NCBI GenBank assembly: GCA_021464415.1
Contig: CM038470.1
Coordinates: 25,135,601 to 25,199,600, forward strand
DNA: 64,000 nucleotides
Reading direction: 5' to 3'
Source of the DNA: Lonicera japonica
Lineage: Eukaryota > Streptophyta > Magnoliopsida > Dipsacales > Caprifoliaceae
Each line of letters opens with the position of its first letter. The first letter of the stretch is position 1. Made by a program: the position numbers and the translations under genes. Below, piece after piece: positions 1-13,271 of the stretch. Under the pieces are notes generated by a model. The model had not been told where the DNA came from. It saw only the letters and a list, made by a program, of their open reading frames with translations, and did no database searches.

Positions 1-1559
1 ATTACATAACTTCTCAAAACTTTTACCGTAACAAATGTCATGTAAGCATAGTCGTCAATGTAGCCTACACGCTTGGCTTGAGCGTTTATGTAGTATTTTG
101 ACAGCTTTATATCGGATGTTCTTCTTTTAAGCTAGAGCACTAATTAATTAAATGTTTTGAATTTTTGCTGACCTACCTTTAAGCCATATATAAGTCATCT
201 CCGCAAAATTTAATCAAAAAATTTATTTGCTTGATGAAATCAGCTGCTATAGTGCCAAAAATGTTGTGTACTATATAGATCATCATATATGACCAAAAGT
301 CTTCTATATATGATCATCACATGCATAGATCATCATGAAATATGACAATTTATGTACAATCGAAATTTTTATTATAATTTAGTTAAGATGATCTCAATTC
401 GTCATATATATTATCTTGTTTAGAGTTTATCCAAAATTTTAATTTTCAATTTGCTTTAAAAAAATTTCGATAATAATTTAAATGCCAAATTTGGTGTAAT
501 GTATACTAGACAGGTACATTTGAATAAGGTTGTTGAAGGAGTTGGCCATTCTTCCTAGCTAGCTAGTTAAAACATGGGGAACCGAAACAATAATGAGTTA
601 ACATCATCAATGATTAAAGTAATTAATTGTTGAACTTGAAACTCATAAGCCCACCACTTTGCACTCAAACCTTCAATATTTATGAGCATCATCATGACAA
701 CAACAAGAAGACAACCCCAGTCTTGTTTTAGCTACTCCCATTGACTATATATATATATATATAACTTTTGTTTAATTAATTTTGTCCTCTCTTGTCATTT
801 AGTTGTATTTTGACTGTTCAATTGTCGTGTATTATTAGCTTTAATATATAATTTCCTTTTTCTTTTAAAGCAAAATTTACATAATTAGAGAATTACAAAC
901 ACTATGATAGTTGAGACAAGTAACTAGTAATTAACAATTAGAGTCAGTCTTAAATATGTAGGAGTGTTATCCAAATAAACAATGAAATCTTGGATTTAGT
1001 ATTTCAGGAACAATTCACAGAACGGATCAAAGGAAGCATGGAAGCTACATTATTTCTATTTAAAAACATTTTCATGCAAAGTAAAATTAATCTCAGGCCA
1101 TCACATATAGTGAAAGAAACATAAAATTTTATTATATTACGAAGATATTACATAACTTTTGTAGAATTAATATACAAGAATACCTGAAACTATATACATA
1201 TAAAACGAGAGTAATTAATATTGTATAAAAATAATTCGAACAAATACATAATTGTTAAAAACAGTAAGAGTTGCTAAATGCACATCACTATTTGCTTGGT
1301 TTTACCTCCTTGATATATTTGTAGTAAATGAATAAGCATATATTTGTTGCACATATACCAATCCAATTTATTTATTTTTGGTACTCAATTTGACTAGGCA
1401 CATATATAGCAAGTTTGTATATATTCACTCACTGCATATGCATTGATAAAATAAAACTAAATAAATAATGGTGTGTGTTTCACAGTTCCTATTTTGTCTT
1501 TAAAAAAAAAATGGTTGTTCTTTTCGGAAGGAGAATATAAAATGTAGAAAAATGTCGCC

Positions 1560-2040
1560 ATGTAAGCATGGGTGGGTGGGCCAAGATGACACTTGGATCA
1601 CGTGGGTAACTTTTGCTTAAATTCTTTACTTTGTCATATACAGAAATAAACAAAACCAGAAAACATTTCGTCAGAAAAACTTTCCATCAACCTCATTTTT
1701 TTAAACCCCAATCCCATAGGAAAAGCGAAGGGGATAGATTAATTAATCGGCACGCACAATCAAAATCCCACATTAACTAAATAGCAAAATACGTACACGT
1801 GTCATGCGGGGGATAAAACTAGGGCCCACAGTGCGGAAAACGGGATAACGGGTTGGGTCCCACAGTCCACAAACAAAACCGGCCTGCACTCGGGAATTGT
1901 GAGTTTAATCATCAAAAAGGAATAGCCCACGCCGGACCACACCCGCCACGTAACCTAAACCAACATAATTCCCGTTCCTTTGGGTCCCACATTCCACCAC
2001 GTTACATCCCACGGCTCGCTTAGCCTTTTTGCGGCTCAAC
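1560..2040. promoter_or_regulatory. GC-richer block with two G-boxes
   Basis: Within AT-rich surroundings this block has two perfect G-box palindromes CACGTG (1599-1604 and 1796-1801) and three related GGGYCCCACA-type motifs (about 1821, 1855 and 1981). G-boxes bind bZIP and bHLH factors in plants. Whether this is a distal promoter of the NAC gene 3 kb downstream, or of a gene to the left of the window, cannot be decided from the sequence. Confidence 0.25.
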
Positions 2041-4161
2041 CTAGTTCTTCGTTATTTAAGCTACGAAGATAATATTGTCAAAAAAAGTTCAATTTTTAAT
2101 TTATAAATTTTAACAGTGAGGCAATTTATTTTTTAAAAAATAATATCTTTGTTTCACTCATATTAAAATAATTTATATTTAAATTCAATAAATAAAAAGA
2201 ATAAAATTTCACTAATAAAGTCATAATTAAAATCATTAAATCTGAAAGAGTCGAATCCTTTAATCTAAACAGTTTGTATAAATATTCAAAGTTTGAACTA
2301 CTTAAATTAAACCTGAGATTTAGTTTATATTGATGATAGATAATAATTTTAAGTCTTGTTTTTATACTTTTTCCACTATATTTAGTTTAAAAGACGAGAA
2401 TAATAGTTTTATGATTCTCATTCCTATTTATAAAATTAAAATAGGACTGAGAAGATTCTCTGAAAAATCTGTTATGGGATACATAATTAATAGTTAACAA
2501 AATAAATTTATATATATCAATTATATTTTCTAAAAAAATAAAATTATCAAGTTATAATATTTTTTAAATAAAAATGAAGAATAAATAAATTAATTTGAGA
2601 AGGGAAACAAATATTAATTATTTTTGTAATTTCCCTAAATCACACGAATTAACTCGACTCCTTTTCACTTTTAGCTAACTTATTATTTGTTTATGGAGAA
2701 AAGGGACGAGAAAAAGCCTAGTGACAGATAAGTTCCTATCTATCTTCAAGCGAATAGGTTTGAATCTTATTAAGAGAAAGTGTGAAAATACTATTGATCA
2801 TCTTTTAAATAGAAATCAAAAAATCAAAAAACAAAAAAAAATATTTATTTATGAAGAAAAGTGGAAAATGATGTATTTGGAGGGGCGTCTCTGTCGTAGT
2901 CCATTAAGTCGGTTGGTAGGGTCCACAAGCTCGTGAAAGAAAGAGGAAAATGAAAATATTAAAAATTGCGGATCGACCAACCAGAGGACGCGTGAAGACT
3001 GTGTAGTTGCTGGTGAGGACTTCAACTAATATTTAATTACTTTTTTCACCCCCTTTAGCTTAAGAACTTTCTCACATTCCCCTTATCTTTTGGGTTTGTT
3101 AACCAAAATAAACCAGAAAAACTTTTTTCTTGGTATTATTATATAGCAAAGAAATAGTGGGTCAGTTATGACTGGTATTGAGACAAAAACTAATTTTATG
3201 CCCTAAGACAAGTGCCCTAATATTTTAATTAGGTTGTGTTAGGTACTTTAAATGTAGTTAGAGTTTGGTTAATTTGTAAAAAAAATATAAATGAGTGATT
3301 TAACCTAGCTAGCTAGTGGCAAAAGCGTTCAATCAAATTTAGGAGATCTCAAACTTCAGTTTCACTAAGAGTTGGATGAAGGGTATTTTTTTAAAATAAA
3401 AGATTTTTTTTAATAAAAAAATTTGATTAACATTGTAAATGAAGTGACTTTCATTTACTTTTATACTATTCTTTAATCAACTCTTTACTTTGAAAATTAT
3501 TTTCAATGCAATGAGTTTTCAACCAATTACCCTTAAAGTAGTGCTATATTCACTGTAGGTTTGGCTTCTAATTTAATGCAATAATTATTTTGACAATAAC
3601 TATTAATTCAACTTTGGTAATAACATTTCCTCTTATTAAGGAAGATGGAATATTTGTCTACTAGATTACATTATTTTGTACAAAAAAAGGCACATAATTT
3701 TGTAAAGTGTATTTTTTTTGATGAAATTGATTAATCCTTGAATTTTGATATTAATAAAATATTTCAGTAATATATATCTAGTTCATTATTTTAAACTGGT
3801 AGCTAGGAAGGTCATGAAGTAGTTTTTGCATTAATTTAATTTCACAATCTTCGCTACATTTGCCTCAACAACGATTTCTCATTAATTTTATTTAATACAG
3901 ACATTTAAGAGATCGCTAAGATCTAGTGTTTAATTAATTCTTCTTTCACCCACAATTATTTAAACAAAAAATGGTGACTTGTCATGAGATCAATTAATGG
4001 TGTTTGGTTTAAAAAACTATAAAGCTAGCGAAAATGTAATGTTACAAGTCGAAATTTATAATGATTTATTTTTCCATGTTGAATCACATGGCATTTGTTG
4101 AGTTCTAACAATTAGTATTCCTTTCGAATGACAAACTCACACTATTAACCGCGGCGGCGCC

Positions 4162-4182
4162 GGGGGTGGGGGGTGGGGGTGG
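4162..4182 (+). repeat. G-rich tract (possible quadruplex)
   Basis: Runs of 5, 6, 5 and 2 guanines are separated by single T bases, preceded by GCGGCGGCGC. A two-tier quadruplex could form with single-base loops; a three-tier one would need a fourth long run. It lies about 480 bp upstream of the pyrimidine-rich putative leader of the NAC gene. Confidence 0.35.
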
Positions 4183-4320
4183 TTTGATGCAGTAGTTGTA
4201 GCCGATGAACTCGAACTTCAAATTTTTAATCAACCATCAAAATAAATTCTTAAACTTAAATATTTATGCAATGTGCCATGCTATATACTATTTGTCCAAA
4301 GAGCCCAAATGTAGGCCACA

Positions 4321-4323
<3 letters not shown>

Positions 4324-4351
<28 letters not shown>
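4324..4351. repeat. (TA)n microsatellite
   Basis: Uninterrupted alternating T and A over about 28 bp. Confidence 0.9.
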
Positions 4352-4355
<4 letters not shown>

Positions 4356-4660
4356 TACAAATACTTATGTAGAACTTTGTTCTAACATATATATAAATAT
4401 TTATCTTGATACTTGTATTTGGCACTTAACTACACACGTGTGCGATTGATTAAGTACATTAGTAGAACATACGATACGCACAGCCAATTTTCACAATTTA
4501 ACCAACACATGTTTGACGTATCATTTTTTTCCAAATTTTTTCTTTCCACAATTCTCCCTATCATTGTCGTTAAAATTAATTTATTATATATATCAAAGAA
4601 AAATAACACATTCTTCTTATTATGAGGGTTGTGCGGGTTTTTAAGAAGGCCAAGTGATCA

Positions 4661-4662
<2 letters not shown>

Positions 4663-4725
<63 letters not shown>
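4663..4725. repeat. Compound (TC)n(AC)n microsatellite
   Basis: About 42 bp of pure TC (4663-4704) runs straight into about 20 bp of pure AC (4705-4725). It sits at the start of the pyrimidine-rich region that probably is the core promoter or 5' leader of the NAC gene; CT repeats are common in plant leaders. Confidence 0.9.
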
Positions 4726-6399
4726 AAACATTCTCTTCAGTTTGTGGTCCCTTTCAGTTTCTGGTGGGTTGAAGAGAGAAAGCCCTACTTCAATTCTTCT
4801 TCTTTTAATATTATTTTTTCTTTTTAATTTGTTTTTCCCTCCAGAAGCTTTTCCACCAATCCAGCTCTTCCACTTCTACAGATAAGGTGTGACATTTACA
4901 TTTACATATATATATATATGCATATATAGAGAGAGACTGTATATATATTGAGAGAGAAAGAAGGGGTGGAATGGGATAATTAAATTTACTCATGTGATAG
5001 ATCATTTCTTGGTTCTTATTTCACCCCTTCTATTCCCCTTTCCAATTTTTCCATCCCAAGAAACACTTTTCCTTTCCTTTCCTTGCTTTTCATTTCCCTT
5101 TCTTGTCTTGGGATCTGATCATTTATAAGCTAGAGAGACAGCCACTGGACAAAGTTTTTTCAGGTAAAAACAGTTTTATGTTCTTCTTTCACTTCAATTC
5201 CCAAGGAAATACTTTCCATCTTCTTTTTTTTGTTTCTATCTTGTTTCTGTGTTTCTTCACTAACCTTAAAAAGTTGTTTTCCTCTTCTACCTCTTCATTC
5301 ATTGGTCCAATGAACCCGATCTATACTGTACTGTACTTTGAAGTGTCGTCAAGATTAATTTTCTTGTTCATCTTCACTCTTATTCTTGGTTAGTTTAATT
5401 CTTTTTTCTTTTTTATCTTATATATTGTGATTAAGTTGTTTTTAATTTTTATTTGAATTATGTCATTGAATTGATCCGATTCTTAATAGTATATTGGGGT
5501 TCAATCTTCATATATGTATTAATTTTTCTCCTAATTAATGAGTCCTATTAACTAATATTTTCATTTCAAAACCTAATATAATAAATTTTTCTTCTTGATC
5601 TTTATTTCTAAGAACTACCCAATATGTTTCTTCCTTTTATCTCCTTTTTTTTTGTCGTAATTATTACAATTTGGTCTAATTTTTATGTTGGTTATGTGAT
5701 ATATATATATATATATATTATGTATGTACATATCATTGAGATTATTCTAGCTAGATCTCACCTTATTATTCATTGGATTTGGGAAAAATTAAAGGTTTTG
5801 CAAAACATGATTTTATGTATTATGTGCAATAATTTTTGAATTTCTTTACTATATAATGCTTCTTTAATTATATATTTCCCAACAAATTAAGTTAAAGTAA
5901 TTTTTGATTATGCATTATTATTGTTAGCTATTATTCACTTTATAAGTGGAGCAAAAAAGGCATATTATTTACTAGCTTTCTTTCATTTTACATGGTCCTC
6001 TCTATGATGCAAATACATCTTTTTGGTATATTTTTAGACCATCAATCTCTCTAATGTAGTGTGGGAAGCAAAATATATGGTGTAATTGATAATTGCTTTG
6101 CACAAAATTTATTTTTTGTGTTCCAATCTTTTGATTAAACTTTTTTTTTTTTAGCTTAATAGTTATAAATTTGTGTTCATGATGGAATCCAACGTCTATA
6201 TATACCATCAAATTAATATGTTTTAAAGAACAAAAATTAGGGTTTTATGTCAAAAAGATTGGTTATAGTTGGAAAACCATCAAGTTTTTGTAAACCGATC
6301 GACATAAAAGTAAATGGAAATCTGAAATAAAGTTTGCATTTTGATTTTCTTTTACTGGTGTTTTGTTTTTAGATAGAAATCAAGCTGTAACATATTCCA

Positions 6400-6605
6400 T
6401 CTGTACCAAAGTAAAAGTTTAATAGTCTTTTTTGGGATGTACTAAATTAGGAGTTCATTTTTCTTTTCAAAAATCAATGTACGTACCAAATTAAATTTGT
6501 GATAGGAAATGAGTTTTGCTCAAAACTATTAACTGTGATAAAATTAGTGCATTCTTAAAAATGTGTGTAACCACTCAAATATCCCTAAATATCCCACATT
6601 AGTAG
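6400..6605. mobile_element. Degenerate Stowaway-like MITE copy
   Basis: The stretch from about 6520 to 6560 (TTTTGCTCAAAACTATTAAC, then GTGATAAAATTAGTGCATTC) matches the interior of the better preserved Stowaway copy at 34670-34874. A further weak copy is at about 11600-11710. The terminal inverted repeats here are eroded. Confidence 0.4.
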
Positions 6606-6999
6606 TATAATTGAGAGGCCCTTGACATATATGTGGGTACAATGACCCTAAATTTTAACTTTAGTTAGCCATTTTGAGAAGAACTTTGTTAGTTACATAT
6701 ATGTATATGCGGATATTGCGGGGAATCTCTGGTGAGAGATGAAAATATATCCCACCTCCCTCTATTTATGTACATATGTGGCAGACTTTTAATCAAAGTC
6801 TTCTCTTTATGGCGTAACTAATATATATATATATATATATAATTCAACATGTATGAGTCTTAACCCTACGGTCACTAAATAGATCATTCAAACATAATTC
6901 AATCTACATGCATATATGTAATAAATAATCTACTTTATACTCAAAACAAGTTGGTATTTTTTTCTTTTCACATTTTTTTTTACTCTAGTTAATAATTAA

Positions 7000-7285
7000 A
7001 AAATAAATTTTATTAAGAAATCATAATAGGCTACACAAATGGGGTATCCCTTCCCAATCAAATTATCCTTTAAAGGGATTTGAAGAAGTCCCAACGAAGG
7101 TTGAGCTTGTCTTTGAAATCTTGCTTTGGCTTTAGATTCGCCTTGCCATACCACACCCGCATTACCATCCTCTAAGACATTAATCAACTACCCCATCAAA
7201 TTGTCGCTAACGAGATTTGAATCTTGCTCACTCCTGTGAAGAGTGGACAGTCACACCATCTGAACTAGAGCTCATTGGTACCTTT
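7000..7285 (-). mobile_element. tRNA-derived SINE candidate
   Basis: Read on the minus strand, the head has an A-box-like TAGTTCAGATGG followed at tRNA-like spacing by a B-box-like AGATTCAAATCTC, the RNA polymerase III internal promoter arrangement of plant SINEs. An unrelated body of about 200 bp follows and ends in an AT-rich tail near 7000. No clear target duplication is visible. It lies in the presumed leader intron of the NAC gene. Confidence 0.4.
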
Positions 7286-7379
7286 TATTATATTTCCACT
7301 ATGTTAATTACCACTCATAAGTCATACCTGATATCTCGAGCTTTGAAATGCAGGTAATACTTGATTATAACTGGAAAAT

Positions 7380-10201
7380 ATGAATACTTTTTCACACGTT
7401 CCCCCTGGTTTTAGATTTCACCCTACAGATGAAGAACTTGTCGATTACTACCTTAGAAAAAAGGTTGCATCGAAAAGAATCGACCTAGATGTCATTAAAG
7501 ATGTTGATCTTTACAAAATTGAGCCATGGGATCTTCAAGGTACAATGCATTTCTTTTTTCTCCTTTCTTTTTTTCTCAACAAAAGTTGAAATTAGTCCCT
7601 GGATTTATTAATGAAAACTTTAAGGTACAATGCATCGTATTAATGAAAACTTCAAAAAATTATAGAGATCGAGTTTGCAACTATATTTTTTTCTTTTTGT
7701 GCCACTCACCAACTCTTTCTTTTTTATAGCTTCTATCTGCTACTTTCATCGATCTCAAATTATGAGTACTATTTGAAAGTCCAAGCATATTTTGAAAGTT
7801 CATTAATTATCATATCCTTCATCTAAAGGGAGGAAAGGTAATGACAGCCGAAAATAGTGACACGAATTTAGTTGCTATTGTAATATTAAATTAATTCCGT
7901 ACATCACGTTAATTTATAACCGAATTTTAAAAATATAACTCTCCATTTCAGACACCAAAAAATTGATTATAGAGGAAGTACTACGTATCTTAATTTCCTG
8001 TCAGAGAGGTGCGCACCATATCAAGCTACCAGAAGTAACTTTTCACAGACAAACTTCTAGGTTGTGTACCTTTAAGACTTAAATTAATGAGTACAATACA
8101 TAGAAGCAAGCGTGCTGTGAAGGTCAAAAATTCCATTAAACAATATACATGCATGATATATATTTAGTTCATTCAATATAATTAATTTGTGTGTATATAA
8201 ATAATTTGAACAGAACTTTGCAAGCTAGGAACTGAGGATCAAAATGAGTGGTATTTCTTTAGCCATAAAGACAAGAAGTACCCAACAGGAACAAGGACAA
8301 ATAGGGCTACAAAAGCTGGGTTTTGGAAAGCCACAGGAAGGGATAAGGCTATTTACGTTAAGCATTGTTTGGTTGGGATGAGAAAGACTTTGGTATTTTA
8401 CAAAGGTCGAGCCCCAAATGGTCAAAAATCAGATTGGATTATGCATGAATATAGACTTGAAACAAATGAAAATGGTGCCCCTCAAGTAAGTAACAACTTA
8501 AACTATATATTACTTGTTTTAACATTTTCATTAATGTCTTTAATTATCAGTTGTGTGCGTGCATGTGCATATATATATATATACAGGCAGGCAAGCAGGC
8601 TCTAATACGGACCGTCTGCTTGCTGACCAGTCCTTTACCAATGGTTTTACGTCACAATGTATTGGAGAGCTAGTATGCATTGGCGACGAAAAATTGTCAA
8701 CTAAATTAAAAGCGTGATTAGTGATTGGACGGTCCGCATTAAGGACAGGTTGTATATGTCCTTGAAGTTCACGTGAAACTGTAACTCAAGGAGTCCAACA
8801 TCAATCTAAAAAATTACATCAGTAAATATGGAATACTAACAATCATAATACACAAGTTGATGTTTGCGCTTCAAAACATATATTTACATCCTACAAATAT
8901 CTATGAAGTGTCTTTTATGTGTCATGCTATTTGAAATTGTCAAATATGTCTGACATGTCATATGCCATGTTGGGTAAGTGTCCTAGCTAGGAGTGTCTTC
9001 ACCATAATATTAGTAGCCGCAATGTGTCCGACAGAGTGTTCGATTGCGTTTCCTAGATTGTATGGTATTACTCCTTGCATGAATACTGAAAAGTACTTTT
9101 TTGAATGAGTTCTGGAACACTAAATAGTTTTAACTCCATTTCCTCTATATTTTCCCTTCCTTTTTATATCATGCATGTTGTAGTGAAAAACTTTGATGAT
9201 TACAGTTTAAAAAACCATGTAATCTTAGTGGTCAGTTGGTTTGGATTTTTATTCGTTCTTGTAACCTAAAGTGGTAATTTCACATGTAAAATTTGAGCTT
9301 CATCAAGTTAATTATGATTCTACCTCTTGATATGAACTATATATTAGAGACCTATACTTTGAATTTACCATTTTCTTTTAATGTACCATTTAATTGGCAA
9401 ATTTCCGACTTTAGTGACTGAAAATTAAAGGCATTTTTCTTGTAGTACACACGAACACATATATATTATTCTTTAATTTGGCTTTTCATTAAGAAATTTG
9501 TTCATTTTTGCCCTTCATTACGACTCTGAGAAAATTCTCGTTTAATGATGAATTGAATTTAGCAACGAGTTAGTGCATTTTCGTGCTGGAACGTTAAGCC
9601 AAAATTGATATTTAATTGCTTATTGTATCAGGAAGAAGGATGGGTTGTGTGTAGGGTTTTCAAGAAGCGAATCACGACTGTAAGAAGGATGGATGACCAC
9701 GATTCGATCTGTTGGTATGATGAACAAGTTTCCTTCATGCCGGATTTTAATTCCCCAAATCGCCCTTATAGCAATCCTTCATATAACAACCATCACTATC
9801 CTTGCAAACAAGAGCTTGAGTTACAATACAATAACAACATCCCTCAACATGACTCATTATTCCTCCAACTCCCTCACTTAGAAAGCCCTAAAATGCCCTA
9901 CTCTTTCGACACAAGCAACAACAATGCCACCAATTTGCATTCGTCTCGAGAGGAACAAATTATTAGTACTCAACAAGAAAATATCAACTCAATTTACGTC
10001 AACAACACTGATGACCAAGTAACTGACTGGCGCGTCATGGACAAATTCGTTGCATCTCAACTCAGCCAGGAAGATAGCGCATCCAAAGAGAATATCGCAT
10101 ACGCAAATGCACTAATTGATGAAGACTCGAAGAGGCAAGAAGTCGGTTCGGATTGTGCATCGATGTCCACTTCTAGCTGCCAAATTGATTTGTGGAAGTG
10201 A
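7380..10201 (+). CDS. NAC transcription factor, VND4/5/6 clade
   Basis: Three coding exons, 7380-7539, 8214-8485 and 9632-10201, all with GT-AG borders, give 333 residues. Residues about 7-156 form a complete NAC DNA-binding domain: subdomain A ([16 protein letters not shown]), C ([20 protein letters not shown]), D ([16 protein letters not shown]) and E ([12 protein letters not shown]). Introns fall at the two positions typical of NAC genes. The C-terminal part has the VND signature [15 protein letters not shown] and ends SCQIDLWK, as VND4/VND5 proteins do. VND proteins are nuclear activators that switch on secondary-wall and programmed-death genes in vessel cells. Start chosen as the first ATG in frame with the domain, [13 protein letters not shown], as in the family. 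A foldback MITE lies in intron 2 (8600-8740). Clade is confident; which paralogue is less so, though the neighbouring TL20.3-like gene favours VND4. Confidence 0.93.
8600..8740. mobile_element. Foldback MITE in NAC intron 2
   Basis: The ends are inverted copies of TAATRCGGACCGTC: CTAATACGGACCGTCTG at the left and, reverse-complemented, TTAATGCGGACCGTCCA at the right. The interior carries GGCGACGAAAAATTGTC, related to the GCGAC-containing interiors of the elements at 13996 and 14334. Non-autonomous DNA transposon, superfamily not determined. Confidence 0.55.
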
Positions 10202-13200
10202 AAAAAATGTTATAGTAACTAGACCACATATATATGTATGGGTAGTAATCATAGAGAAATATGGAAATGAAAGTAACAAATGTGATTTTCTAGTTGCTGT
10301 ACATAAGAAAACTCAAAACATGGTAATTCTCCTGTTAATTGATTAGGTACGTGTTGGATTTGTGCTAAGCTGTTGATAAGTAGTATGAGAGGGATTAGAC
10401 CAAAAAATGAATATTGATATATATATATATAGGTGGATTTGTATGGGTGAAACTTGAAAGTGATGTTGAGACTAATTCATGTTGAATGTATTTTAATTTC
10501 ATGTAATTAATGTTGGAGCTGAAAATTTGAATTTAACTTTTATTTGTTTTCATTTTCTTTTCAACCCTAATCAGGAGACTTTAATTAAGGATTATTTTCT
10601 CCCTCTCATTGATAACGTACCAAGAGGATTTCTCTATTGTTAATTATTTGTGGAAAGTTTCAAATTCTAAGTAGATTTGGAATCTTTAAATTTTTGTATG
10701 TTCTTCGCTTTAATTTTTGAATTTAGGGACTTTGATTGGCATTGATCTAGTATATATAATTTGGAGTTCTTAAATTGAAAATTACTAACTTCCATATATT
10801 CAAGTATTAGGGCTACGGTTCATTGTTATTTTGTTCAAGGGTCAAGTTTCATCACTAGGCCTGAGACTGATCTAAAAATATTTTGTTACAACGCAACCAT
10901 TGCCCAAATAATGTGGTTTAAGGGGTCAAATCAAATGTTGGATTGGTGCATGAAGGGTTAAGATTGAATTTGCAGCTAAGCAAGGAACTAGATAATTGTA
11001 AAAGAGCCAACAGTATGATTTAGGCCTTTGACTTCGCTATCTGACGGTTATCGTTCAATGTGTACGTATTGTTCCATACATGTCATATTTATAGAATATC
11101 TTGAAATTGTAGTCTCAACTTACACCATTGTGTAATTTGATCAAAACACATGAACAAATTGTATTGCACGGTGCAGGCCAGGCGAGTGAATATTGTGCAC
11201 GTAAATGTGACAGCTGCTTGCTCTAATATTATCATATGAGAGCGTAATGCTTGTCCCCCACAGGAGTGAAATATATTATTTTGGAGATACTCCATTCATT
11301 CATTCCTAAATTTATGATCTAGACATTTATATGGTACAAATTAGCGAGTTATCATGGGCCGAGGGCACACGTGCTTGACTGCACCTGATATAATTAGTCT
11401 AGTGGTTTGGCAAAAAATTATGCAACTGCTGAGGAGGCTTAAAGCATGATTGAGACAATATATGATATATATGCGCGCTGTTACTATGTACAACACTATT
11501 GTCAATTGATTTACCGTTGGGTGCTCCAAACATTGACAAAAATGAGTGGAGTATCGTCAAAATCTTATATATTGAATCCATATATGGTTAAGATATAGTT
11601 CCACATTTCTTAAATTTGGAAAGTTTCAAATTAATGGTCTCAATATTGCTGATTAGGTTGAAATTAGTGCGTTCTTAAAAAGTACTGAAAGGCGAAATGG
11701 GACCACTCATTTGATACTAAAGGGTTGTAGCAACTGGAAGACAGAAACGTACAACTTTTGAAAATATGGAACCATCTACCAAGGACATTGTGTCTTGGTT
11801 GGTATCCTCTTTGTCCTTGTGGTCATGATTTGATTCAATATGGATGTGGTATCGAACACTTTGTTGATAACACAGGTGACGGTGACGACAATGATGAATA
11901 GATTGACGTGTGCACTTAAACATCTGATCCATAACTATCATTAATGATACAGCTGAATATTATCAAGACCAGCACTTGCAAAGGGTGTTACCCCTGGCCC
12001 AAAACAAAGATTTTTTTGATAATTTGATATTGCACACTGTAAAGGCAACCGCAATTTATAAAGGGCGCTGGTAGAGGTACCCATGGGTTTCAATTTTTGC
12101 ACCCTTAAAATGGATGTCATGATCACTAATAGTTTATAGAGAGGTGATAAGTTCTCACTATAAATCAATTTTCTTACATATTAATTAAAACCCATGCACC
12201 GCTCTCGAAAATATATATAGATCTTTGTGTTCTGTGTACATGATCGAATATTCATATGCATTTCTTCTTGAATTCATTTCATGAACCCTAGCATGCAAGA
12301 ATTAGAGTGCAAAAAACTAATCATAAAAAAGAAAGATAACAACAACAAACTAATAATTGGTATCAATACGAAGTGGATCAGTTAAAACTAATTACTCTAT
12401 CAACGCGAAGTGACTACTTTATGAATAGAAGGAAGTGTTAATTAACGGATGAAGTATGTGTTAACGGATTCAGAGAAAAATGGTGTTGATGTGTCGTCAA
12501 ACATGTTTAAAAATATAATCGACATGTGCCCGACGATAAAAGGAAGGAGCGAGGATTAGACTAAGGAGTGGGCCGATGTACGTGGGTCGGGATAGGGTAA
12601 TTAAACTTTTTGTTTAATACATAAGTAATGTTGGCCTGAACCTACTCGATCTGTTAGCTAGGTCCATGCCCTGTTGGCTATTCATATATGTACTAATTAA
12701 AAATAAAGAAAGCATGTTTTAAATAGACACGAAACTTAATAAATGACACGAATCTAACAAGACACATCTAATCAATCATGTACGATATATTTGGCAATTC
12801 TCGACACAAAATCGATATATATATATAACCCAACATGAATATGACACAACGCATGGACTAGTACTATAATCAAAACGTACCTGTAAAGAGAATGAATGAG
12901 TAAAAGGGCTTAATTTATTTTGAAATGGGTACCAAATTAAGAGCTGCAAATTAATATTGAGAAAGATCGAACAAGAATGGGAGGTATAACGAGTGAATGA
13001 GAAAGTACGGAAGCAAATTCTAAGTAAAATCTCACCTGGTTTTTATACTCCACATGCATGAGAGAGAATATAAAAAACACATTCAAAGTGTAGGTCCATA
13101 ATTTTGCAATAAAACTAAGAAACAAGAATACGTATATATGATAATAATAATAATAATAATGGTCATTGACCTGCAAAATGATTTTTTTCTTTTCTTGGGA

Positions 13201-13271
13201 TGAAGTCAAGCATGAAAATCCCTTTCAAGCAATGGCCAATTTTTGCACAAGACACAATTATTGGGCGTGCT
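10202..13271. other. Intergenic, no gene recognised
   Basis: 3' flank of the NAC gene and spacer. Short frames on both strands (for example 11717-12168 and 12937-13209, minus) have no recognisable motif; the second is partly made by an AAT repeat at 13139-13160. A degenerate Stowaway-like piece is at about 11600-11710. Confidence 0.6.

Larger units (their letters stand above)
1..4640. other. Upstream non-coding region
   Basis: No reading frame here resembles a protein; the short frames are AT-rich noise. The stretch is strongly AT-rich except for a GC-richer block at about 1560-2040 and a smaller one at about 2870-3000. It contains TA microsatellites (for example about 745-762 and 4324-4351) and a G-rich tract at 4162-4182. 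It probably includes distal promoter sequence of the NAC gene that follows. Confidence 0.6.
4740..7353 (+). other. Probable 5'-UTR exon and leader intron of the NAC gene
   Basis: A CT-rich, ATG-poor stretch (about 4740-5163) ends in TTTTTTCAG/GTAAAA, a good plant donor at 5164. A matching acceptor, AAATGCAG (7351-7353), lies 26 bp before the NAC start codon. A 2.2-kb leader intron would join these. The intron is T-rich and contains a degenerate MITE (about 6400-6605) and a tRNA-derived SINE (about 7000-7285). This is inferred from splice-site look and base composition only; no transcript evidence is available. Confidence 0.4.

Noticed and set aside
11717..12168. Two adjacent 75-codon minus-strand frames
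   Set aside because: No recognisable motif, no relation to neighbouring genes and no repeated structure; most likely chance frames.
12937..13209. 90-codon minus-strand frame with a run of tyrosines
   Set aside because: The tyrosines come from an AAT microsatellite and there is no recognisable domain or splice support.
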